The notes: generated by a model not told the origin, from the letters alone. Counted from the stretch's first letter, positions 1-13,192 are shown. The stretch is DNA of 64,000 nt from Tamarix chinensis (GCA_030549775.1 CM060171.1:377001-441000), one strand, 5' to 3'. Translations and numbers: made by a program.

Positions 1-2
1 CG

Positions 3-1639
3 AGATGTGTTAGTTTGAAAGATAAGAGATTGTTCAATCTTAAAAGTCACGATGGTCATATTTTAATGCAATATTTGCTCCCAATTGCATTAAGAGCATC
101 CATGTGCACTGAGGTTGTTGGACTTATCTCAGACTTATCATTGTTTTTCAAATCCATATGTAGTAAAGAGATAGACTTGCAAGAGCTTTATAATTTGCAA
201 CAACATGTTGTTCTAACATTGTGCGGCATGGAAAATATTTTTCCACCAAGTTTTTTTACAAGCATGGTTCATTTGATTGTACATCTTCCAGAGCAAGTGA
301 AGTTTACAGGCCCAGTTAACTATACTTGGATGTTTCCCATTGAACGGTGAGAACATTTGTACTTACTTTTCTATGACTAAGCTTAGTGCTACTATAATTT
401 CTATAATGATTACAAATATGTGGCTTCATTGTTTTATTTTATAGGGACCTAGTACGATTAAAATCATACGTGCGGAATAGAGCTCATCCTGAGGGTTCTA
501 TAGCATAGGGATACAACATCCATGAATGTTTAACATTCTGTTCACGTTATTTTGGAGATGTTGAGACTTTATTTAATCGAGTACCACGGAATGATGAATT
601 TGTTCAAGATTTTGACAAGTATTTGTTCAATACCGGAGGACGGCCTTTAGGGAAGATTCATCGCCACAACTTGGATGATTTGAGTCTTAAGCAAGCTCAG
701 CGTTATGTGTTGATCCAACATCATTATTTTGACACTTATTGTAGGTAATATTATATGTACCATAATAGTTATGCAACTTTATTAAATTAATGTAGAATTT
801 TTTTATAGTTTTTAATGCTCTTATATGGTATAGAGATTTCATATATGAAAAGCGTCGGACCAATAGGGGTATTAGGTCTGATGAGAATACCGAGAAGAAG
901 TGGGTAGTCGAAGAATTTTCTCAATGGCTTCAATCAAAGGTAGTTTTAACAATACATAGAGCAAAAGTCTTTTATTATATGAGCATATGTGTTATAATGC
1001 ATACTATAAAAGCTGTAATCTTTTATGCTATTTTAGGGACAAGACATTGATGATGGCACAGAAGATGGGAAAATTTGGAAGGATTTGGCACAAGGACCTA
1101 ATAAATTAGTTAAACGGATGAATTCATTTATCACGAGGGGATTCAGATTTCACACAAAAAAACTGTGATGAGAGGAGGAAAACTCAAAATTCTGGGGTGC
1201 TGGTAATTGCAGATGGAAGGAAACATTATGGGAAGATAAGAGATATTTACGAATTGGATTACTATGGTAGTTGTCAAGTTATATTATTTTGTTGTGATTG
1301 GGTAAACATTAATTCAGGTAGAGGGTTGAAGCAAGATAACAATGGATTTACTTTAGTAAATTTCAATCACTTGATACATACAGGAAAGGCAATAAAAGAT
1401 GATCCATTCATTCTCGCATCTCAAGCAACTCAAGTTTTTTATGTGAAAGATGGGAAACAAGAAGAGTGGTCTCATATATAGTTGAAACAAAACCAAGGGA
1501 CAACTATCAGATGGGAACATGTGCACTAGAAGAAAATGAGGATGAAGATGATCGTATCTATCCCCAATCTGTTCCTTGTACTTCCATTAATACTTTTGAT
1601 GATGTAACATATTTAGCTAGGACTAATATGGATGAGTAG
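3..1639 (+). pseudogene. CACTA TnpD-type transposase, 3' part (DUF4218 and DUF4216 regions)
   Basis: Partial gene, 5' end outside the window. Exon to about 348 encodes a DUF4218-type stretch (NLKSHDGHILMQ, then LPEQVKFTGPVNYTWMFPIE). An intron of about 97 bases ends at ttatag near 444; the next exon (about 445-747) continues DUF4218 (YVRNRAHPEGSIA) but has an in-frame TAG right after that motif. A third exon is about 833-941, and a fourth begins near 1037. In the fourth exon a frameshift near 1165 precedes the DUF4216 stretch (ELDYYGSCQVILFCCDWV). A further shift near 1481 leads to an acidic C-terminal tail that stops at 1637-1639. In the family this protein is the catalytic transposase; the catalytic domain itself lies left of the window. 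Clearly a pseudogene. Confidence 0.8.
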
Positions 1640-1818
1640 TTTTAGACTACAAAAATAAATAAAAAATGTATGTACTAATTTTCATTGCAATTTATTTTTG
1701 TGGACTCTACTTCATGTTTTTTTATTATCATTTTTTATTTTTACTAATGTTTTGATTTTATCCTTGATGTTTTTGCTAACTGTTTATGAGTATGGTGTAG
1801 ATCATATATTTTGTAGTC

Positions 1819-3605
1819 ATGTATCGTTCAAGGAAAGCAACAAGGAATTTGACATATGATCCACATGTATCTTCTCGTTGCACATCATCGAATGCTAGTC
1901 CCTCTTTTAGACGTGTGACAGGAGACAATACTTTACCTCTTTCATCAAATATTCAACCATGTGGTCAAGCATTTTTTGATACATTGGTTGAGAGGTCTCC
2001 ATCTATTCATTCACCGCATACACTAGATAGTTTTATTCAAACAATTCAAGTCCATGAGGAGCAACTTCACGAGCATGATACACCAAGTGTAGTTGGTGGT
2101 AGTGGTGGTGGTAGAGGCAAGATTATTAAAGATTTTGTCGAATTTATTGGTAAGGGTGGCTTATTACTAAATGTTTTATTTTATTCATTCAATTCTTTCT
2201 ATCGTCACTAACTAATTTCAAATGTATTATTTAGATGTTGAGGGAAACAGAACATGAAGATATGGTGAAATCTCACCAGCAGATATTTGGAATCTTAATG
2301 GTCATGAGAAGATGGTAGTGGATGTTAATAAAATGTATCAACCAATTAGAAGGTCTGGACATACCTTCAACCGTTGGTTAGCAGACCTAGCAGATAGACC
2401 AGAATTGTGCCCGTACCATAGGAAAGATTGGCATAAAGTGAATAAAGCAACCAAAGAGGAATTGAAGACAATAGTTCGGGTACTTCATAGATATATATTC
2501 ATTATAGTAATATTATTTTTATTTTTCTTGTCATTTTCGTAATCTTATTTTTGTGGCCATGGTAGGAAAAGTTTCATCTTCCTCCTAGGAGTATGATGGA
2601 CAAATATTTTTTGAGTAACCTTGGAATCAGAGTAAGAAGTAAGAGGGGTGAGTTGAAGGCTAAATATTGTCCACCCAGTGCTACAATAGATTAAGTGCTA
2701 TAAAAATGGAATGTTGCCAAAATTCCTAAGGAGCAATGGTATGAAATGGTTGAGTATTGGTTCTCTAATGATGGAAAGGTACAATATCAAACTAAGCATT
2801 TATTTATAGTTTGAAAATGAATATATAGTTATATATTTATTTGATCTAAGGATGCTTCTAAGCGAGGAGAAGAGGCGAGAAGTGAAGCATCCCATTTTCA
2901 TACACATGGAACAAAAAGCTTTGCTATTGCTATTGCTAGAGATGAATATGTAAGTAATTCATGACATGCATAATATATAATAATGGTAGTTAAATGTCTT
3001 TTATACTATTTATTTGACTTAATTTAATCATTCAGATATGGTCTAATGGTCGAGAGCCTGGTGACATTGATATGTTTATACTTAATCATAAGCGTCGTGA
3101 TGGAAGCTATTCAAAATATTCCAAGTCCAAGGAATTTGTGGTATGGAGTTATATATTTACATATTAACATCCTTATTCTTTGGTTTATCTCAATGTAGCC
3201 CTTTATTCTTTTTATTTGTCCTAACATAGGATGAAGCTATGGCTTATATAAAAGAAAAAATCGGGCACTCTGAATTGTCAGAAAATACCATTGAGGCGGA
3301 GAAGGAGGCCGTTCTTTCTTTATATGGAAAGAATCATAGTGTAGAGAATTCGGTTATGGCATGGTGTCACACCCTCTAAGCTAGAGATGTGTAAAAATAG
3401 TGTAGGTCGATCCAATCTTGAAATAGAAAGGCTAAATAAGGAACTAGCTGCCGCAAGAGAAGAAGCAGCTGCTACTAAAGATCAACTTCAGAAAACTGAA
3501 GAACAGTTAGCTGCCACTAAAGCAGAAGTAGCTGCCAACAAAAAAGAGTTGGATGTCTTTATGGCTCGAGTCAATCAGTGGATGGGAAGAACAATAACTG
3601 CATAG
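1819..3605 (+). pseudogene. CACTA TnpA-type protein (plant transposase Ptta/En/Spm, Transposase_24 family)
   Basis: Second gene of the CACTA element, about 180 bases after the first. A Ser/Thr-rich N-terminus starts at ATG 1819 and ends in a glycine-rich run before a GTAAG donor at 2150. Later exons (about 2235-2479, 2565-2780, 2850-2950, 3035-3140, 3230-3600) encode the family core: HRKDWHKVNKATKEEL, then KIPKEQWYEMVEYW, then HFHTHGTKSFA, then a C-terminal coiled coil rich in Ala/Glu/Lys (about 3400-3600). Stops near 2694 and 3378 break it. In En/Spm the TnpA product binds the subterminal repeats, and such repeats are present at 7325-7746. Exon limits are estimated from splice motifs by eye. 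Confidence 0.75.
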
Positions 3606-4984
3606 GTATGTTTTATAGAGATTTTATGAATACGTTCCGCAAATGCTAGTTGTTGATTGCTTTTAGTAATTTTTACAGGTTTTGCTAATTGGAACATGTG
3701 CAGGTACCATGATGGATGCTTTACAGGTTATAGGGGATAGCCCTGAAGTCCACTTGGGAGATGTAAGTTCCTAGAACTGAAATATATTCTCTTTAGAACT
3801 GTATTATTGGTGTTTTTCTTATTTGTTTAGATCTTGAAGTATAATTCTTTTATTGATGTGACAATATAACTCAATTTTGGCTACTGATTATTTTCATATT
3901 AGCCAACATAACTCCCTTTGCATGTTGGTCCCTATCCCCTTAGTTGTAGCACAAGCACCTCTAACTTCCCCCTACCAAACATAATCTAACACTGCACCAC
4001 CTTACCAATTTTTATTTTTATTTTGACTCACTTAGACAAAGAATAACCTGTAACTATTTTCTGTGATTGTTTAAGATTCTTTGATGTACAGATCATTTGA
4101 CATAAATATTTTGGTATAAGTAGGACTTCAGGGTAAATAAGTTAGTGAAACATTTTGGTTGACACAGCTTGAATGCCACTATATATATCTTATTTGCAAT
4201 TCAGAAATATCATTATTTATATGGCCAAGAAACTAGCAGTTATGATAATGCAGGAAATAGTCTGTAGAGTTATCATTTACTGTTGTAAACCCCTGATAAT
4301 GCAGGAAATATCATTATTTTGGACTATTGTAAATGCCACAATAGCTGATGATTCATTTTTGGACTTAAGGTTAATCACTTACTCTCCCAAAATAAGTGTT
4401 GTGATGCGTGTAAATAGGAGGTTTGCTTATGATGTTTGTGTGCAAATAATGGATTACTTTCTTGTTGATAGGCTGAATATTGTCGCTGCTGTCTCAATGG
4501 GTTAAGTATGTCAATTACATAGGTATAATGATATTATTTTGTAATTCCCCAACCAACAAAAGGGCTGCTATCATAAGATATTGAAAGATGAAACGGCTTT
4601 TATCTAACAACATTGTGGAGCTGTTGGCTTGAATCCCTCTTTTTCCACTGCATGGTACCGAACATGGTGTATGAGTGGGGGAGATGTTTGCATATAATCT
4701 CCCTTATCCTACCCTAGCTTTCTAACGACTTTACTAATTACCTTGTAGATTGTGGTTGAAGGCCGTATTCTCATGTTTTTTAAAGGATTAAGTCTTGCTA
4801 ATGTTATCCATCTTTAAATTATATTTCTAGCTTCGGGTTATGGGATCACCTTTCTAACATATCCCAGCTTGACTTAGCTTTTAACAGGGTATTCCCATAA
4901 ACTATAAGATTGACCACTTGTTGTGCTTCTTCTGATAATGAATCGGGATTTAGGTGCAATTAAGAAAAGGTCGGTGGTCATCTC

Positions 4985-5060
4985 GGGCTAGACAGCTCCA
5001 CCAGTAACACACACACATATATATACATATATATGTATGTATGTATGTATGTATGAATGT
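4985..5060. repeat. Compound microsatellite (CA)n-(TA)n-(TATG)n
   Basis: Short runs of acac, then atat, then about five tandem gtat/tatg units. It lies within the CACTA non-coding region. Confidence 0.8.
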
Positions 5061-6544
5061 AAGCTAATGAAAATCTTTCATTAAGTTAATTGGAAATTTT
5101 GTTTGATTGTGTAATGTGGGTTCAATTGACTTGTAGTAGATTTCAACTACTTTTCATGCCAAATAAATTTTGTGACGGATACCAGAATACCCTACCAGCA
5201 TGTTTAGTTCCTACAGGTGGTTTTTAAGGATCAAAAACTCACACTTGCACGTTTATTTGGATTGTCTCCTGTTGGTTTCTCTTTCAGAATTGTAAGTTGC
5301 TAACATCGTAATTTTATAAAATAATATTATTTTTGTAGTGTATATTGTATAATATATTCTATTTAATACAGCTTAAGATTACACTTATTTATATACTTTA
5401 TATTAACTAATATATTCTTAATCCAAATTAACATTAAAAACTAATCAAATTTAACACACATAATCTATTACCTTTTTTTACATTAGTATGTAAGCAAACT
5501 AACAAAATCAAAACAAACAAAAATTAAAAAAAATCACACATAACCTAAAAACAAATCAAACAAATAGTAGTTCAAATATTTTCTTCATCTACAAAAATCT
5601 TAGTCTTTGATCATTTCAGTAGGGAAGTTAGCTCTCAAACTTTTTCTTCCTTCGTCTTTCATTCTCACTCACCTCTTCTTCTTCCTTTATCCTTAGTTAT
5701 CATTTATTTTGATTCTCTTAGTCCTCGGCCGAATGTTATTCGTTTCATGCATCTTAGTCTTCTCCAACTTATGGTGCAAGATATTATATTTTCATCCTAT
5801 AGAAATAATTTTACTATTCTAATGATTATGTATACAATTGATGCTGTGATGAACCTTTACATATTGGAAGCTAATTTTACTAACACAACATATTGATCTT
5901 CGGGATCAAGAACTTGTTTGACTAACATATATGATGTTTCTACAGGATATTAGGATGAAGATTATGTATACTGAAATATATACTAATTTTAGCTTTTCTT
6001 TTCACATTACTTTTTTTTTCAATTTCTGACCTGCTTAAGTTTGTAATTGCTTCATTTTGATATGAGATTTCACTTTCATTAGCACACGAACTTATTCAGT
6101 GTCTAAGTCCAATCAGAAATTAGTTTTTGTATCCAATTATTAGATGTAGAATAGAAAAGGTGAACAAAGATATTTGTATACAATTTGATACAATTTGTGT
6201 CCATCAAAGGTGGAATCTTCTCTGCCCAACCCTAACTGCTCTGCTCCACTTCAAATATCAGAGAATTCGTCGCGTTACAAGATGAATTTTACATCAGATA
6301 TCTGTGATTATAATAAGAGATGAAACAGGATATTGTTTTGTAGCAAAATCATTGGGCCTTGGATCTGTGATTGTTTTGTGGCTGATTATTATCTGTGATT
6401 GTTTCCAGTGTGCATGGTAACAAGAGTTTTACATCCTAAACTCAAGAATGATTCTATGTGATTTGATAAAACCTTGGATTAAGCTTGTGAGAATTGAGTT
6501 AGGGAATTATTTGAGCTATCTTCCATTATTTTTGCTCCCTGGCT

Positions 6545-6835
6545 GCTGTTATTAGCTATTATGCAGATTTTTGTCTTGGGGTGTTGGTGTTGTAACTATG
6601 TTTTTGGTACATGACCTAAGGTATTTTTTGGTAACTCTCATGGAAAGGTCACACATGATATGCTCCTTGTTGGGATGGTCCTTGTTGTTTTGTGTTTTCT
6701 TGAACATAACCATTACTTTTTTGTTGTATGTTTTGGCCATCTTTTTTGTATATGCTCCCTGGGTATGCTTGGGTGTAAATGTATGTCCATAATTATATAA
6801 ATATAAATTTTTTGCCTTTGATAAAAAAAAAAAGT
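6545..6835 (+). mobile_element. Possible 5'-truncated LINE tail with poly(A)
   Basis: A T/G-rich stretch ends in tatgctccctgggtatgc, then ttgcctttgat, then an 11-base A run at about 6825-6835. Plant L1-type LINEs often end this way (3' UTR followed by a poly(A) tail). No reverse-transcriptase coding and no clear target duplication were found, so the left limit is a guess. Confidence 0.4.
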
Positions 6836-7324
6836 GTGATGGATAATCCACTAGTATTGGTCTTAGGAATTTTTTATATTTTTATATTGAAATGTTATAT
6901 TTATTTATAATATACATTGGTGATTATATATTTTATGATACAGATAAATGCATCAAGATGTGACATCAAATACCAAAGGCATGGCTACAAAGAAGCTAAA
7001 CCTAACTACAATGAGGCAAATGCCTGCTCTTTTTTATCAAGCCTTTAAATATTTTGTAATGGACGATCATAGGTCGTAAATTAATGTATATGTATTTTAG
7101 ACGGAAGTTGCTATGTAGCTTGTCACTTTGTAATTTAATGATTTTGAATGTTGCTGAAATACATTGGTATATTTGGATTAATTCAATGATCAGGTTGTAA
7201 TTAATTAAGCAGGTTATCGATTATATATGCAAGTAGAAACTTGATGTGGAAATTTTTGGTATAAAGAATACTTTTGATTCAATGATCAGGTTGTAAGTAG
7301 GTTATTATTATTACAGGTTTAATT

Positions 7325-7746
7325 TCGTTAATAAACCGTCTGTATAAAACTGGAGAAAAATTTAGCGTGAAAGATCCTCACTATTGCGACGGTTATTAAG
7401 CGTCGGTAAATACCTATGTGACGGTTATAAACCATTGCTAAAAAAATTAGGAACGGTTAATAATCGTCGCTAAATAAATGAAATTAATAAAAAATAAGAA
7501 ATTATTATTATTTTAGGGATAGTTATTAACCGTTGCTAAAAACTTTTACCAACGCTTACAAAAATCGTCTCTAATAACACAGGGATGCTTCGTTTATGAA
7601 CGGTTTTGTGAACCGTCGGTAAAAGTTTAGCGATGGTTAAGAACTGTCCCTAAAATGAAAATAATCGTCGCTAATATCCATATGTCGCTAAAGAACTGTC
7701 CCTAAAATGAAAATAATCGTCGCTAATATCCATATTTACTGTAGTG
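7325..7746 (+). repeat. CACTA subterminal repeats and right terminal inverted repeat
   Basis: About ten degenerate copies, in both orientations, of a motif like ACGGTTAATAATCGTCGCTA spaced about 30-40 bases apart, ending in TACTGTAGTG at 7737-7746. Many single copies are themselves hairpin-like (aaccg facing cggtt). In the family these are TnpA binding sites. After 7746 the sequence changes to a GT-rich stretch, which marks the element boundary. Confidence 0.85.
7639..7735 (+). repeat. Tandem duplication of 45 bp in the CACTA terminus
   Basis: Two apparently identical copies (7639-7683 and 7691-7735) start aagaactgtccctaaaatg and end tatccatat. The period is 52 bases. It is a recent local duplication of subterminal repeat units. 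Confidence 0.9.
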
Positions 7747-8460
7747 GTGTGTGTGTGTTGTGTGTGTAAAAATATATATTTAATGGGAATCACTTACCGA
7801 TAACCACTATAGTTTTCTAAGCTAATTACAATAATTTTATCTACTTATTAAAACGATTTTACAGCACCTGCTATAATTAGTTTCTTATTCTGAAATATAA
7901 ATATTTAATATTTATAAAAATGACACCATTTTTTTAACACTCAAAATATAATATCCTAAGAGACTTATAGTACCTTCCTCCACCCACTTATCTAATATTA
8001 ATATTTATTATCCAATACACTCACATATCTAATATTAATATTTATTATTTTACTATTATATTAATAATAATAATAATAATAATAATGTTATTATTAATAT
8101 ATCAATATTTATTATTTAATTATTATATTTAATATTATGATTCATATAAATATAAATAAATAAAATATCATCATCATCATTATTATTATTACCATGAATA
8201 ATATTATTGTTAAATATTATTATTATAATAATTACTATCACTATAACTGATAATAATCCTAATTATTTTAATTACTATAATTATTTTTAATTATAACTAT
8301 TATAATTACTATGATAATTAGTATCAATTATATATTTTATAATTACTATAGCTAATATTGATTATAATTATTATAATTACTTTAATTATTATTGATTATA
8401 ATAATAAAGCATGTATAACTCACTAGCAAGTTTTCTTGTAATATGAGGAACATATTCTGA
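7747..8460. other. AT-rich spacer with AAT/TTA microsatellite runs
   Basis: No gene is seen. It starts with a (GT)n stretch and holds imperfect repeats such as taatattaatatttattat (twice, near 8000 and 8030), an (AAT)n run at about 8066-8087 and many ATT/AAT blocks. Origin unknown. Confidence 0.7.
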
Positions 8461-8469
8461 ATATACAAC

Positions 8470-8979
8470 AATTGTCTCCCCATGGCCATGTTACACAACA
8501 AAATCTTGTATTGGATAGCAAGGGTAACTATAGCATTTCCAAAATGCTATGATCATCTGAGATGTAAAAGAACTAAGGTACCATGGTGAAGGGTTGTTTG
8601 GCACCCACTTGTAGTTGGAAGACATCGATTTATACTTTTGATGGTTGCTCATGGAAGACTAGCAACCAAAAAAGTTAAACAAATATTTGGATTATAGGTA
8701 GATCCTACATATACCTTATGTAACTCTAGACATGACTTTGTGGTTCATCTTTTGTTTCAATGTTCCTATGTCATGGAATTGTGGAGGAAAATCATCAAGT
8801 CCAATACTGGTAGAAAGAGTTAACTTGGGTATCTTAGCAATGAAAAAGGCCAAAGAGAAACGTATGGGTTTGAAGTTGCTCCTGATTGGTTTAGTTTATC
8901 ATTTGTGGCATGAAAGAAATCAGTGAGTATTTAACCATAAGTAGTTGTATGTATTATCTTTACTAAAATTGATCATTAG
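8470..8979 (+). pseudogene. LINE reverse transcriptase, zf-RVT and C-terminal fragment
   Basis: Reading across frameshifts, the + strand encodes VPWWRVVWHP, then HGRLATKKVKQIFG, then HDFVVHLLFQCSYVMELW. This is the zinc-binding (zf-RVT) region that follows the RT domain in plant non-LTR elements. LVYHLWHERNQ further on matches the usual C-terminal W.ERN motif. The N-terminal RT is missing. The reading resumes at 21615-21734 after solo LTR D, so this LINE is the oldest layer of the nest. Confidence 0.75.
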
Positions 8980-9239
8980 TGTAACACCCCGAAATTTCAT
9001 AACCCTTGCTTCTGAGTGTTTAGCCTTTTTATTCAAAACCAATACTTAAACCTTAGCTTAATTAATTTATTTTTAACCTTTGGCCCATAACTTAAAATTA
9101 ATTTCCTAAAATCTATCCGCGATCATTTTACCTTTTTTCCTTCCTATTAAACCTATCCTATATAAGATTATTTTTCCCAATATATTTTCCTACCTAGTAC
9201 CCTAAACTACCAAAACTAAAATAATATATATTTTCTTTC

Positions 9240-10085
9240 CTACCTTTGCCACCCTCCTCCCTCACATTACCCTTGGCGTGCCCCCTTTTTCCTCCACTTC
9301 TCCCACTGCAACCCCATCACCTCACCTTCTCTGCATTTTTATACTCAACACACAACCCATCCAACCAAACCAGCCCCCGTCGCCTAGCTTCCCCAACTCC
9401 CTCTCTCAACCTTATCTTTCCTCAACCCTCTACCCCGACCAACCTTCCTCAACTAAACAAAACCTAGCCCTCTGCATTTTTCAACCAACCCAACTTACTC
9501 CTTTCCCTCTCCCGTGCACCACCAACCTTCTCCTCCTCCTCCTCCTCCTCCTCCTCCTTCTGCTTCTTCTTCTTCTGCTACTCCTCTTCCTCTATATCCA
9601 ACTCCTCCTCCTTCTTCTTCTTCTTCTTCTGCACCTCCTCCTCCTCCTTCTTCTTCTTCATGGCTACCAACCTCCACCCTTCCATCACTTCTAGACTTGA
9701 AGCCCCTACTTCTTGCGCAACCCCTGTCCACCTGAGAAGCTACCCCCTCTACACACACCACCACATCAACCAGCACCAGCCTCCTCCTTTCTCCCCTCCT
9801 CGCCACCACCATTCCTATAGCACTTTCTCTAGCCCATTCCCCAAACACTTGTGCTCCCTCTTTATCGTGCCTTGCTTCCTCTTTGCTACCCTTCAACAAA
9901 CAGCCCTTACACCACCTCTAACCAAACCACCATCCAAGCCATCAAAACCCTTCCAAGCAACTAGCCACCAACTTCCACAATCGACCACTATCGGCCTCCA
10001 CCATCTCCACCCTGCCTCACTCTTCCACCATAGCCAACCTGTCACCCAACAACCACTATTTACCTTCGTGCATGGCTCATACTGC
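9240..10085 (+). repeat. Pyrimidine-rich tract of LTR D, with (CTC)n and (TTC)n runs
   Basis: Strongly CT-biased on the + strand, with (CTC)n at about 9530-9557 and mixed CTT/CTC runs at 9600-9660. Long open frames here (Pro/Ser/Leu-rich on +, Gly/Glu-rich on -) come from base bias and overlap in several frames. They do not look like genes. Confidence 0.8.
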
Positions 10086-11863
10086 ACATGCAGCATAAGA
10101 TATGTGTTGTGGTTTTTAAATATTTTTGGTACCTATTTTAAATGTAAGGGTATTTTGATAATTTTAAAAACTAAATATTTTAATATTATTATTATTTTAT
10201 CTAGTAAATATTAATTCGGTAATTGTGGTATTATTTTTAGGTATAAAAGTTTGATTAGCATGACCTTACAAGTTTAGTAGGATACCACTCATTTATATTT
10301 TTGTTAGAATACGGATAACCATTGTACTCTACTAAAATAATAAACATTGCATGATAAAACATTCGGATTTTGTGTGGAATATGTTAAGTATGATTTATTA
10401 AAGTATGATTATCTGTTATATCTTGGAGAATCTACAAAAATAGCATGTTACCATATGTAAACTATTTCATAAACAAATTATGGTAAAAATGATCTTTCAT
10501 GATTGTATGTGATATGTATATGGAAAAGAATAAGTTGGGCATGCTTAGATATAACTATGGCATAATTAATCATGGATATGTGTCCTAGGGTAATTTCATC
10601 AATTTACTTGTATTATAATTTGTTCCATGACCAACATGTTTAATATGTATTATGTTGTAAGTATGAGATTATGTGATCATGGATATATTAGATACACATG
10701 CTAGGGTTTTATATACAAAATCTGGAATAAGGGTAAATTATTCATTTGTCTTACATGATAATTTATCTATATGATAAATTGGTTTAGTTATTATATTATA
10801 CCTTTTTCATGATAAATTATTAAATAAAATAGATTTATTATTTAAATGGATGATAATCTGTTAATTATTGGTCTAGGGAGCATTTTGGTTATTTTTGGCC
10901 TAATATATCCAAATGTGAATAATTAAGCCTAGGATAGCCCTAGTATGTTTTAAATGATTAACCTCAGTATTGAAATTGATTATGGTTGTCTCAGAATAAT
11001 TGAAAATAAGCAAAAATGGTTCAGTATGAAAATTAGATTTATTTGTAATGTATGTGATTCTGTGGTCACCCTAATAAACTACTAATATGTAAAGTGAAAG
11101 ATCTTAAGATCAGGAATGGTGGTTCTTTAGGGGTCGCTACCCTAAAGATGTAGTTTAACCCATGGTTGATTATGGATTTTGGTGGTGTAACTCAGTGCCC
11201 TAATCAGGCCCTACATCTTATTGTAGTTTGTTTTATGTACTGATATGGGATATACATACTTATGGATTAGGTGCCCTTGCTAGTATGATATTGTATTACC
11301 TTCATACAACAGTGCAAACAAGGTACATTTGCATCCTTGGGTTGATAGTCGATAAGATATTGTGCTGCCTTAGTGTACTGGTATGACTGGAGTACCTTAG
11401 TGTCTCTAGGTTCGATGTAATCTTACCTCGAGTAAATAAAAATAGAAATGATTGATGGATTATTGGATTATTGGATTATTGAATTAGTCGGTAACAGCCT
11501 TTGTGTCTATCTGTGTTTCGGTAGCAACCTTTATGCCTACCTATGGTTCGGTAGTGGCCTTTATACCTTACCTATCTTTCGGTAGTAGCCTTTGTGTCTA
11601 CCTATGAGGTGATAACTTGATATTGATTTGTACTTGTGAGCCAACCTATGTTATGAGATTTGTCGATATTGATGATGAGGTATGTGGCATATGGTTATTA
11701 TCTTGTATTTGAGGTTGATATGTTTCTGATTATACTACAAAGAGCATTGCTTGGATGTTCCATTGGTAGGTTTTAGATAATTCCAGATGAACAAGTATGG
11801 TTGGTATGAGGTATTGGTAGTATGTGCTTGTATGAATGGTTAGTTGACGTCTGTACAAGCGAT
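10086..11863 (+). other. AT-rich body of LTR D
   Basis: No gene is seen. AT-rich sequence up to about 11050, then mixed sequence with a minisatellite at 11488-11609, ending at the C insertion. Confidence 0.6.
11488..11609 (+). repeat. Minisatellite of about 30 bp, four copies
   Basis: Four tandem units of TCGGTAGYRRCCTTTRTGYC plus about ten more bases. They are preceded at 11453-11480 by three copies of a 10-bp ggattattgg-type unit. Confidence 0.8.
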
Positions 11864-12129
11864 TGAAATACCTCAAAACTCTAATTTATGAAATTATGTC
11901 AAAATAGAAATTTATTAGGAAAATTAATTAAATAAATTATTTTATTAAAATAATGGGAAATATTTAAGGCAAAATAAAGAGGAAAATAATAAATAATTTA
12001 ATTAGGAAAAAATAGGTTGTTTTTCTAATTAAAATAGAATTTAGGAAAAATTATTCAAAATATCCCAAATTAATCTAAAAAGGAAATTCAATTATTATTT
12101 TACTAAATATTATTATTTTAAATATTCAA

Positions 12130-12652
12130 AAATAATAAAATATTCTAAATACCCCAACCAACCTATTTTTCCTTTTTACTTTTTACTTTTTTCCTTTTTC
12201 CCTTTCTTTTTCATTTTTCTTTCCTTTCTCTCCTTTCCTTTTTTTCTTTTTTCCCCTTCTTCCCCCGGACTAGGCCATCCCCCTTGCGGCCCAAACCCTC
12301 CTCCTTCTTCTTCCTTCAGCGTGGCCCAACCTACAGGTTTTTTTTCCTTTACCCCGCTCGCCAGCCGGTTCCCTTCTTTCTTTTTCTTTTTTTCTTTCCC
12401 CTAGACCGACCGGCCCAACCTTGTCACCTTCTTCCTCCCACGACCTACACATCGAGTCCTACAACCTCCCCGTACACCAACCAACCACCACGGCATGCCA
12501 ACCTGCCACCTACCTTCTCTTCCCTGTCCTTTTCTTTTCCTTTTCTGACCTTGAATTGCCCTGTAACCCTCTCAGTCATGCCTTTCTTCCCTTCTTTTTT
12601 CTCCTCCCTGACCCAACCAGACCTGCAAATCACAGGCCTATACCAGCCTGCT
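12130..12652 (+). repeat. Pyrimidine-rich tract of LTR C (left part)
   Basis: CT-rich stretch with runs of TTTTTC and CCTTT. It corresponds to the GA-rich stretch at 16560-17100 in the inverted element E1. Open frames on both strands here are compositional. Confidence 0.7.
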
Positions 12653-13177
12653 TGTAACACCCCAAAATTTACTACTGGAAATTTTTATTTTATTTAAGAT
12701 TTAGCAAAAGCAATTAAATCGAAAATTGTGAATTTTAGGGATATTACCATCGTAATCAGTACAAGCCCGGCTCCTGGCCGTTCCTGTACTAACCACAAGG
12801 CTAAAGGAAATTTAACAACCATCATAATTCAAACTCAAGGCAAGGCTTCAATAAAGCATTAAAATAGTCATAAGATAGAAATCAGAGTGCGTGAAAAAGA
12901 GTTACAGTCCATAATACATAGTTAAAATTCCTGAAAAGGAATAAGGTCTACCAAACCATAAAAGTTAAGTCTGGAAAATCCAATACAAAATAGAATAACA
13001 TAAGGAGGAAGTATGGCCACGCCACTCTCAATCTCCGTGCCAAGTTCATGCTCAACACTCAGCCCCGCCCAATGCCTCATAAGCATCAAAAGCATCAAAA
13101 ATAGTATCACCAACATGCACAAAGTCAGAGGGGCCTTCTACTCATGGGAATGAGCAGCACCCATGAAATGGGTGGTT

Positions 13178-13192
13178 AGTACACTATGTACT
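13178..13192. repeat. Conserved palindrome AGTACA-CTA-TGTACT in E1
   Basis: A perfect 6-bp inverted repeat with a 3-base centre, at the same place as CAGTACG palindromes in C and E2. Relative to those, a base differs in each arm in complementary fashion, so pairing is kept. Confidence 0.8.

Larger units (their letters stand above)
3606..7324 (+). other. Non-coding 3' region of the CACTA element
   Basis: About 3.7 kb with no convincing gene. A short stretch at about 3679-3765, flanked by a tttttacag acceptor and a gtaagttc donor, could be a last TnpA exon. The rest is AT-rich with scattered short open frames that I do not believe. It includes a microsatellite at 4985-5060 and a probable LINE tail at 6545-6835. 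Confidence 0.5.
1..7746 (+). mobile_element. CACTA (En/Spm) DNA transposon, 3' half
   Basis: The element runs in from beyond the left edge. In order it shows the 3' exons of a TnpD-type transposase gene, a second TnpA-type gene, a long non-coding stretch, a block of short subterminal repeats and the right terminus TACTGTAGTG, the inverted form of the CACTA end. The 3-bp target duplication cannot be checked because the left end is outside the window; the bases just after the terminus are gtg. Both genes carry stops and frameshifts, so this copy is not autonomous. The gene order matches En/Spm and other plant CACTA elements. Confidence 0.85.

Noticed and set aside
4173..4505. 110-codon open frame in the CACTA 3' region
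   Set aside because: No similarity to transposase parts, contains a repeated ataatgcaggaaata segment and no splice context.
6552..6851. Two opposite open frames of 73-99 codons
   Set aside because: They lie in a T/G-rich probable LINE tail with a poly(A) run; no coding signal.
9246..10214. Pro/Ser/His-rich open frames on both strands
   Set aside because: Same compositional cause in LTR D; microsatellite runs of CTC and TTC, no domain.
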